From assembly GCA_031275525.1 (NCBI GenBank), contig JAISOP010000185.1, positions 1 to 12,433 of the forward strand: a DNA stretch of 12,433 nt, given 5' to 3'. Below, piece by piece: positions 7,935 to 12,433 of this stretch; within the stretch, counting starts at the first letter, position 1, and every line of letters begins with the position of its first letter. Origin of the DNA: Tannerella sp. (GTDB lineage Bacteria; Bacteroidota; Bacteroidia; Bacteroidales; Tannerellaceae). Under the pieces are notes generated by a model. That model made no database searches. It had not been told where the DNA came from and saw nothing but the letters and a program-made list of their open reading frames with translations. Both the position numbers and the translations under genes were made by a program.

Positions 7935-8810
7935 TCAGATATAAAACATTTTTCCTCTTTCCATGTGCAAATAGCGGTTCACCGCCAAATAAGCCGACAT
8001 CGCAGAGAGCAGGATGCCCAGCAACATGACGGCCGCATAGACCCTCCATATCTTTTCCCAGGGGACGATCAGTTCCAGTCCGGCCAGATACTGCTGGGCA
8101 TGTAACGCACCCATCAACATCAAGATGGCTAAAATTCCGGCAAAAAAACCGCTGATAATATTATATTTAATAAAAGGCCAGCGAATGAATGCATTCGTGG
8201 CGCCGACCAGTCGCATGGTGTAAATCAGAAAGCGTTTGGAATAAATCAGCAGTCGAATCGTGTTACTGATCAGCGCGAATGAAATCATCATCAGCACCAC
8301 AATCAGGACGAATAAAATGACACCAATCCGCCAGATGTTGTGATTGACAATCTGCATCATGTCTTCCGGGTAAACCAACTCCGAAACGCCGGCATACGAA
8401 GCCAGTTTTTTCTGGATGAAGCGCAAACTGTCCTGATTCATGTATGCTGACTTCAGCCGCATTTCGAAGGACGCCTGAAAAGGATTGAATCCTAAAAACA
8501 CTTGCGGGTCTTCGCCCAATTCGGCAATCATCTCCTCGGCCGCCTCCCCCTTGGAGATGTACCGGGCGGATTTGATGAACGGCAACGCATTCAGGTTTTT
8601 CTGCATCTGCCGGATGTCCGCATCTTTCACATTATCTTTCAAAATAATGGAAAAAGAAAAATTTTCCTTCATGTAAACGGATAATTCGTTGCTTAACAGT
8701 CCGCCGATAAAAAACAACCCAATTAAAAACAGTACGAGCGAAACACTCATGACGGAAATCAAGTTCGAATTGAAGAATGAAACAGGAAATACCTTTTTGT
8801 TTGTTGCCAT
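7935..8810 (-). CDS. ftsX: Cell division protein FtsX, permease-like subunit
   Basis: FtsX pairs with the ATPase FtsE in an ABC-type complex at the division site, where it controls peptidoglycan hydrolases from the inner membrane. The 291-residue protein has the family layout: a cytoplasmic N terminus, membrane segment 1 (about 17-39), a large periplasmic domain (about 40-160, with FSFSIILKDNV and ISKGEAAEEM), then segments 2-4 (about 161-184, 212-236 and 255-276). The signature TMRLVGATNAFIRWPF lies just before segment 3. It is the first gene of the leftward block. No ftsE is visible in the window. The region just upstream of its ATG carries a palindromic element at 8837-8969, and the nearest good promoter match lies beyond it. 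Confidence 0.93.
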   Translation of the reverse strand: MATNKKVFPVSFFNSNLISVMSVSLVLFLIGLFFIGGLLSNELSVYMKENFSFSIILKDNVKDADIRQMQKNLNALPFIKSARYISKGEAAEEMIAELGEDPQVFLGFNPFQASFEMRLKSAYMNQDSLRFIQKKLASYAGVSELVYPEDMMQIVNHNIWRIGVILFVLIVVLMMISFALISNTIRLLIYSKRFLIYTMRLVGATNAFIRWPFIKYNIISGFFAGILAILMLMGALHAQQYLAGLELIVPWEKIWRVYAAVMLLGILLSAMSAYLAVNRYLHMERGKMFYI

Positions 8811-8836
8811 TATTTTCTTGCTTAATACCTGAAACT

Positions 8837-8969
8837 TGAGGGTGTGTCAAAAGTCTTTTTGAGCGTATTCGTCATTGCGGACTTGACTCTCAATTCCCTG
8901 AAAACCAATGCTTGTTTTTACGAGGATTCCGCGTCAAGCGCGGGATGACAGGCTTTTGACACACCCTCA
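8837..8969. repeat. 133-bp nested palindromic element with 17-bp perfect terminal inverted repeats
   Basis: The ends TGAGGGTGTGTCAAAAG (8837-8853) and CTTTTGACACACCCTCA (8953-8969) are perfect inverted repeats. Inside them a second pair, 8871-8887 and 8933-8949 (GTCATTGCGGACTTGAC against the complement of GTCAAGCGCGGGATGAC), matches at 13 of 17 positions. A third, looser pairing brings AATTCCCTGAAAAC near GTTTTTACGAGGATT. The unit would therefore fold almost end to end around a loop near 8905-8915. It has no coding capacity and no transposase, so it resembles a MITE or REP-like intergenic repeat. The stop-free minus-strand translation (PVIPRLTRNPRKNKHWF) resembles spurious short proteins often predicted from such repeats. 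No clear target-site duplication is visible. Confidence 0.8.
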
Positions 8970-9214
8970 TTGCGCTACAAAAATAAGGAGATTTACGGAG
9001 ATAGCTCAAGCGATTAAGCATATTTAGAGAATGGCAGCAAACATTAGTTGTTAGATAGATGCGTAGTTTGTTTCGTGATGAGGGCAGACACATCAACCTG
9101 GTGGAATGCGTGTTCGGCTTTTGCTTCGCCCGCTTTTTACACTTCCGTTTGCTGTGCATCTTTCATGTTTTAAGCCATAACGGGTATGGAAGCGCTCAAG
9201 AGTAATTTTATTAA
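8970..9214. other. Intergenic stretch without a supported gene
   Basis: Between the first two repeat elements there is no recognisable gene, RNA or transposase remnant apart from the promoter match at 8978-9009. A 48-codon frame on the plus strand (9059-9205) has no known relatives that I recognise, no clear ribosome binding site and an unusual Cys/Phe-rich composition, so it is not called. Confidence 0.5.
8978..9009 (-). promoter_or_regulatory. Putative Bacteroides-type promoter for the ftsX operon
   Basis: Read leftward, TTG at 9009-9007 is followed after 21 nt by TATTTTTG at 8985-8978, a full match to TAnnTTTG. The expected transcription start, near 8972, is almost exactly at the border of the 8837-8969 palindrome, so the leader would contain the whole element. 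No comparable match lies between the element and the ftsX start codon. Confidence 0.4.
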
Positions 9215-9391
9215 GGGAACCTCTAAAAACTCCCCACGCTACGCTCCGCTCCGCAGAGAAAGAAAAAGTTGTCCGCGAATGGACGCGAATATCCGCGAAT
9301 AATTTATTCGCGGATATTCGCGTCCATTCGCGGACAACTTTTTCTTTCTCTGCGGAGCGGAGCGTAGCGTGGGGAGTTTTTAGAGGTTCCC
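9215..9391. repeat. Perfect 177-bp palindrome (88-bp arms, 1-nt centre)
   Basis: Arms 9215-9302 and 9304-9391 are exact reverse complements, checked base by base, around a single T at 9303. The ends read GGGAACCTC and GAGGTTCCC; pairing breaks at the next base outside (9214/9392). Each arm contains three 10-bp near-repeats next to the centre (9271-9280, 9281-9290, 9291-9300, sharing the core CGCGAAT) and a run of ACGCT/CCGCT pentamers at about 9236-9250. As RNA this would form one 88-bp hairpin. It encodes no plausible protein. A degenerate half copy at about 1831-1919 shows it belongs to a dispersed family. No direct target duplication is evident (TTAA on the left, ATCT on the right). Confidence 0.92.
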
Positions 9392-9423
9392 ATCTCGAAA
9401 TCAAAGAGAATTCAAAGAATCGT

Positions 9424-9565
9424 GGGAGCATTGGGCTAAAGCTCTGCAAGCCGCATCAAATGGGCGGCTACACCCTTTTTTCCCCGTAGAGAAAAACAAG
9501 AAAAAAGAAATAGCGGCCACCGGTATCTCCACTCCGCCTCCGTGGGGCTTTAGCCCAATGCTCCC
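9424..9565. repeat. 142-bp element with 19-bp perfect terminal inverted repeats
   Basis: GGGAGCATTGGGCTAAAGC at 9424-9442 is the exact reverse complement of 9547-9565. Just inside the left end a small stem AGCCGC/GCGGCT (9449-9454 with 9464-9469) could form, and the interior is A/T-homopolymer-rich (about 9474-9505). No reading frame of interest lies inside. The unit is unrelated in sequence to the two elements to its left and resembles a non-coding MITE-like repeat. Confidence 0.75.
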
Positions 9566-9571
9566 CTTTTT

Positions 9572-9593
9572 GCCGTCTGCTTTAGCAGACGGC
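9572..9593. repeat. Short perfect hairpin downstream of mtaD
   Basis: GCCGTCTGC (9572-9580) and GCAGACGGC (9585-9593) form a 9-bp perfect stem with a TTTA loop, 16 nt beyond the mtaD stop codon. In the leftward direction of mtaD it is followed by an A-run rather than a T-run, so it does not look like a classical intrinsic terminator, though it could protect the 3' end of the transcript. Confidence 0.5.
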
Positions 9594-9608
9594 GGATGAG
9601 GGCAACCC

Positions 9609-10865
9609 TCACCGGCGGATCAAGTCGTATGCAGTTTTGGCGGCCTGTTCGAGGATGTCCTCTTCGCCGGGGATGTGGCGGTGTTGCATCAACAGGTTCC
9701 CGTCGCAGATGACGGTGTCGATGCAACTGCCGTTGGCCGCAAAGACGAGGTTCGAGACGAAATGGAAGTTCGGCGTGAAGACAGGCATCGCCAGGTCAAC
9801 CAGGCAGAGGTCGGCCAGGGCGCCTTCCGCGATCCGTCCCGCGTCGAAGCCGGCGATCCGGGCGCCGGCTTCTGTGGCGGCGTACAGCATCTCGCCGCAG
9901 GGCAGCGCCTGCGGGTCGTTCCGCCAGGCCTTGCCAAGCAGGGAGGCGAGTTTCATCGCTTCCACCAGGTCGAGGTTGTTGGACGACGAACAGCCGTCCG
10001 TACCCAGCCCTACCGTCACGCCGGCCGAGCGCATCTCCCTGTACTTGAAGCGGTATCCCGAAGCCAGTTTCATGTTGGAGGCCGGGTTGTGTACCACCTT
10101 CACGTCGTGTTCGGCCAGCAGCGCGATTTCTTCGTCGTCCACATGCAGCGCGTGCGCCAGCGACCACCGGGGCGAGAGGACGCCCAGCCGGTGGAGGTAG
10201 CGGACGGGCGTTGTGCCGAACCGCGCGAGGCACTGTTCCCTTTCGCCTTCCGTTTCGCCGAGGTGTATCTGGACGGGCAAGTCGTGCGCCTGGGCAAAGG
10301 CGTGGAGCCATTGCAGCAGTTCGCCCGAGACGGTGTAGAGAGCATGGGGTCCGAGCGCCGGGCGGATACGCGGGTGGCGCGGTGTGGGGGAGTGGAAGCG
10401 GGCGGTGATCCGTTGGCGTGTCTGCTCGGCCAGTTCCGGCCGGAAGTGGTCGAAACAGGCTTCCGAAAGCACAGCGCGCAGGCCTGTCTCCTCGACGGCG
10501 GCACGGGTGGCGTCCGGGTGGTAGTACATGTCGAAAAACGTGGTCGTCCCGCTCCGGATCATCTCCACACAGGCCAGTTTAGCGCCGTGGTAAACATCTT
10601 CCTCCGTCAGCTTGGCCTCGTTCGGCCAAATCTTTTCCTTGAGCCAGGGCATCAGCGGCAGGTCGTCGCCCAAACCGCGAAACAGCGTCATGGCCGCGTG
10701 CGTATGCATGTTCATCAAGCCGGGGATCACCGCCTTGCGGCGCCCGTCAATCACCCTGGCGCCCGGCGCGTGGAGGGCCGGGGCGATGCGCCGGATACGG
10801 TTCCCCACAATGTGAATGTCCGTAGCGACGCCGTTTAATTCGGTCGATTGTATCAGTAGTTCCAA
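9609..10865 (-). CDS. mtaD: Amidohydrolase, 5-methylthioadenosine/S-adenosylhomocysteine deaminase type
   Basis: A cytosolic metal-dependent deaminase of the amidohydrolase superfamily; the nearest family removes ammonia from methylthioadenosine or S-adenosylhomocysteine. The 418-residue protein has the expected order: a small beta domain, the metal motif MHTH (His54, His56) followed by MTLFRGLGDDLPLMPWL, IHLGETEGE (metal His201, catalytic Glu204), LAHALHV (His238) and GLGTDGCSSSNNLDL (metal Asp290), all typical of MTA/SAH deaminases. The start codon is a TTG at 10865; no in-frame ATG or GTG precedes the HTH motif closely enough, and a good ribosome binding site stands in front of the TTG. 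It follows the M20 dipeptidase gene after 15 nt, so the two are probably one transcript. Exact nucleoside specificity is not readable. Confidence 0.87.
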   Translation of the reverse strand: MELLIQSTELNGVATDIHIVGNRIRRIAPALHAPGARVIDGRRKAVIPGLMNMHTHAAMTLFRGLGDDLPLMPWLKEKIWPNEAKLTEEDVYHGAKLACVEMIRSGTTTFFDMYYHPDATRAAVEETGLRAVLSEACFDHFRPELAEQTRQRITARFHSPTPRHPRIRPALGPHALYTVSGELLQWLHAFAQAHDLPVQIHLGETEGEREQCLARFGTTPVRYLHRLGVLSPRWSLAHALHVDDEEIALLAEHDVKVVHNPASNMKLASGYRFKYREMRSAGVTVGLGTDGCSSSNNLDLVEAMKLASLLGKAWRNDPQALPCGEMLYAATEAGARIAGFDAGRIAEGALADLCLVDLAMPVFTPNFHFVSNLVFAANGSCIDTVICDGNLLMQHRHIPGEEDILEQAAKTAYDLIRR

Positions 10866-10872
10866 CGTCTTT

Positions 10873-10877
10873 CCTCC
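10873..10877 (-). promoter_or_regulatory. Shine-Dalgarno site that decides the mtaD start
   Basis: Read leftward, GGAGG (10877-10873) stands 7 nt before the TTG codon at 10865-10863. Such a match is uncommon in Bacteroidota, and here it supports use of a TTG start within the 15-nt gap after the peptidase gene. Confidence 0.6.
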
Positions 10878-10880
10878 CCC

Positions 10881-12236
10881 TTATTGCCAGTGGCGGTAGA
10901 ACTCCGCCACGGCTTCGATGCCGGTGTAGAAGCGCTCCAGGCCGAAGTTTTCGTTGGGTGCGTGGATGGCATGGCGTTCCAGGCCGAACCCCATCAGTAC
11001 CGTCTTGACGCCCAGTATCCGCTCAAAGGCCGGGACGATCGGGATACTGCCCCCGCGGCGCATGGCCAGCGGCTTCTTTCCGAAAGCCACGGCGAGGGCC
11101 TGTTCGGCTGCCCGGTAGGCCGGCAGGTCGATGGGGCAGACGTAGGGCTGTCCGCTGTGGCAGTGGGTCACCCGCAGAGTGACGCCCTGTGGCGCGGCGG
11201 ACGCCAGGTGGTCGGCAAACAGTTGGGCGATCCCGGCGGCATTCTGGCGGGGCGCCAGCCGGCAGGAGACCTTGGCGTAGGCTTTGGAGGGCAATACCGT
11301 CTTGGCGCCCTCGCCCGTGTAGCCGCCCCAGATGCCGCACACGTCGAACGACGGGCGGCAACTGTTGCGCTCCAGCGTCGAATAGCCGGCCTCGCCCGCC
11401 AGGGCTTCCACGCCGATCGCCTGCCTGTATTTCGCCTCATCGAACGGCGCCTGCGCCATCATTTCCTTTTCCTCGGGCAAGAGTTCCTGCACGTCGTCAT
11501 AAAAGTGCGGAACCGTAATCCGTCCGTTCCCGTCCGTCACATCTGCCAGCAGCCGGCACAAGACATTGACCGGGTTGGCTACGGCGCCCCCGAAATGGCC
11601 AGAATGCAGGTCGCGGTTCGGCCCCGTCACCTCGATCTCCCAGTAGCACAAACCCCGCAGCCCGGTGGTGAGCGAAGGCGTCTCCTCGCTATACATGCTG
11701 GTATCCGAAACCAGTATCACATCCGCCTGCAGCAAGTCGCGATGCGCCCGGCAGAACGGTTCCAAGTGTGCCGAACCGGTTTCTTCTTCCCCTTCGACGA
11801 GGAATTTCACGTTACAGCCCACCAGTCCTTCGTGCAAAGCCGTTTGAAAGCCCTTCAACTGGATCATCAGTTGTCCCTTGTCGTCGTCCACGCCGCGTGC
11901 CCAGACCGAGCCGTCGCGTATCACCGGATCAAAGGGATCGCTTTTCCATAAATCCAGCGGCTCGGGCGGCATCACGTCGTAATGGCCGTACACCAGCACG
12001 GTGGGTGCCTTGGGCCGCAGCATCCGTTCGCCATAGACCACCGGGTGGCCAGCCGTTGGCATCACCTCGGCCCGGTCTGCTCCCGAAGCCCTCAACAGGT
12101 CCCGCACATGCGCGGCACAGGCTTGCATATCCGCCCGGTGTGCCTGTTGCGAACTGACGGACGGGATTCGCAACCACTCGAACCATTCCGCCAGGAACGA
12201 TTCCCTATTTTCTTGAATATACGTTTTGATGGACAT
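10881..12236 (-). CDS. M20 family dipeptidase/metallopeptidase
   Basis: A di-zinc peptidase of the M20 family (carnosinase/PepV/CPG2-like), predicted to hydrolyse dipeptides in the cytosol. The 451 residues contain all expected ligands: GHYDV (His85 with catalytic-side Asp87), RGVDDDKGQ (bridging Asp118), EGEEETGS (catalytic Glu151, metal Glu152), SDTS (metal Asp178) and the late HAPNENF (metal His425). The central dimerisation lid domain is present (LHSGHFGGAVANPV to about residue 370). The start is set at ATG 12236; a GTG directly before it (12239) is possible. Signal peptide: none. It is the first gene of the pair with mtaD, behind a clear promoter match. Other members of this clade are annotated simply as dipeptidases; exact substrates are unknown. 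Confidence 0.92.
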   Translation of the reverse strand: MSIKTYIQENRESFLAEWFEWLRIPSVSSQQAHRADMQACAAHVRDLLRASGADRAEVMPTAGHPVVYGERMLRPKAPTVLVYGHYDVMPPEPLDLWKSDPFDPVIRDGSVWARGVDDDKGQLMIQLKGFQTALHEGLVGCNVKFLVEGEEETGSAHLEPFCRAHRDLLQADVILVSDTSMYSEETPSLTTGLRGLCYWEIEVTGPNRDLHSGHFGGAVANPVNVLCRLLADVTDGNGRITVPHFYDDVQELLPEEKEMMAQAPFDEAKYRQAIGVEALAGEAGYSTLERNSCRPSFDVCGIWGGYTGEGAKTVLPSKAYAKVSCRLAPRQNAAGIAQLFADHLASAAPQGVTLRVTHCHSGQPYVCPIDLPAYRAAEQALAVAFGKKPLAMRRGGSIPIVPAFERILGVKTVLMGFGLERHAIHAPNENFGLERFYTGIEAVAEFYRHWQ

Positions 12237-12257
12237 CACTATTCATTAAAGTTACGG

Positions 12258-12288
12258 CAAAAGTACGCGAAAAACCCGGGCTTTCCAA
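12258..12288 (-). promoter_or_regulatory. Bacteroides-type promoter for the dipeptidase-mtaD pair
   Basis: Read leftward, TTG at 12288-12286 is followed after 20 nt by TACTTTTG at 12265-12258, an exact TAnnTTTG match with the standard spacing. A start near 12252 would leave a very short leader of about 15 nt before ATG 12236. Confidence 0.6.
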
Positions 12289-12291
12289 TAC

Positions 12292-12413
12292 GAGTGGTTA
12301 GTCCCCCAATAAAGCATACAGCCCGCCGGATGTAACGTTTGGAGACGTTATTTCCGGCGGGCTGTATGGCATTATCAGTGGACGAACCACTCACCGCTCA
12401 CCGCTAACCACTC
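12292..12413. repeat. Composite repeat with 10-bp inverted ends and four heptamers
   Basis: GAGTGGTTAG at 12292-12301 is the exact reverse complement of CTAACCACTC at 12404-12413. The right part consists of four consecutive 7-bp units, AACCACT, CACCGCT, CACCGCT, AACCACT (12385-12412). Between the ends lies the strong hairpin 12315-12368. The unit has no coding content. Whether it is a mobile repeat or a terminator region that has picked up a local duplication cannot be decided from one copy. Confidence 0.6.
12315..12368 (-). terminator. Strong hairpin, possible terminator for a leftward gene outside the window
   Basis: Positions 12315-12330 and 12353-12368 form a perfect 16-bp GC-rich stem (CATACAGCCCGCCGGA). 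Inside it TAACGT (12333-12338) pairs with ACGTTA (12345-12350), leaving a 6-nt loop. In the leftward direction the stem is followed by TTTATT, a modest U-tract, before the dipeptidase promoter; rightward it is followed by GCATTATC, which is weaker. It would insulate the dipeptidase promoter from transcription arriving from the right. Confidence 0.45.
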
Positions 12414-12433
12414 TTTTCAGCGGACACTTATTT

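Noticed and set aside
8890..9159. An 89-codon minus-strand frame ending in PVIPRLTRNPRKNKHWFSGN
   Set aside because: The C-terminal part is encoded by the 8837-8969 repeat, and this peptide type is familiar as an over-predicted product of intergenic repeats; the rest is not recognisable.
9059..9205. A 48-codon plus-strand frame (MRSLFRDEGRHINLVE...) between the repeats
   Set aside because: It has no homology that I recognise, no ribosome binding site and an odd Cys/Phe-rich composition; chance is the simplest explanation.
9093..9449. A 118-codon minus-strand frame spanning the large palindrome
   Set aside because: Most of it is translation of the repeat and its mirror arm (for example RSAEKEKVV and TFSFSAERS), with no family resemblance; it is a by-product of the repeat.
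9572..9593. Intrinsic terminator for mtaD
   Set aside because: The hairpin is good, but in the direction of mtaD transcription it is followed by A residues, not T residues, so I list it only as a hairpin.
8837..9593. CRISPR array or phage attachment site
   Set aside because: The repeats are inverted pairs with unrelated sequences and no regular spacers; there is no tRNA, integrase or cas gene in the window.
9675..10838. Long plus-strand frame antisense to the amidohydrolase gene
   Set aside because: A 387-codon frame is expected by chance opposite G+C-rich coding sequence; the minus-strand frame carries all metal-binding motifs.
10884..11951. Long plus-strand frame antisense to the M20 peptidase gene
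   Set aside because: Same reason: no motifs, while the minus strand encodes a complete M20 active site.

Overview
The window looks like a chromosomal segment of a Bacteroidota bacterium, most likely order Bacteroidales. The evidence is the ftsX - DUF3098 - uppP - truB - queA - folK gene string, promoters of the Bacteroides type (TTG about 20 nt upstream of TAnnTTTG), mostly absent Shine-Dalgarno sequences, and a polysaccharide-degradation-type enzyme at the left edge. The genus cannot be fixed from sequence alone. The first 1.7 kb and the last 2.6 kb are visibly richer in G+C than the middle.

Layout, left to right. (1) Positions 2-1708 (+) hold the 3' part of a multidomain glycan-active protein: a GH99/GH71-like barrel, a CBM9/DOMON-like beta domain, and the start of a pectin-lyase-like beta-helix that stops early. 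(2) Positions 1709-2030 carry a half copy of a palindromic repeat and a promoter. (3) Positions 2031-3907 (+) encode a pyruvoyl-dependent arginine decarboxylase and a fold-type-I aminotransferase, probably co-transcribed. (4) Positions 3999-4595 (+) encode a YqgE/AlgH protein, which converges with 6 bp of spacing on the next block. (5) Positions 4602-8810 (-) are a six-gene block, transcribed ftsX, DUF3098, uppP, truB, queA, folK, with two 14-nt overlaps. It joins cell division/envelope functions (FtsX, undecaprenyl phosphate recycling), tRNA modification (pseudouridine 55, queuosine) and folate synthesis. (6) Positions 8811-9608 contain no convincing gene but hold three different inverted-repeat elements side by side, including a perfect 177-bp palindrome. 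(7) Positions 9609-12236 (-) hold an M20 dipeptidase followed by an MTA/SAH-deaminase-type amidohydrolase, led by a good Bacteroides-type promoter. (8) Positions 12292-12413 contain a strong hairpin inside a second small composite repeat.

The genes belong to well-known families. I saw no new defence, CRISPR or mobile-gene system, no complete transposase and no RNA gene. The least ordinary material is the non-coding repeat set: the perfect 88-bp-arm palindrome at 9215-9391, its degenerate half at about 1831-1919, a 133-bp nested palindrome that seems to sit between the ftsX promoter and the ftsX start codon, a third element with 19-bp termini, and a heptamer/hairpin composite at the right edge. 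The truncated beta-helix domain at the end of the first gene is also worth a check.
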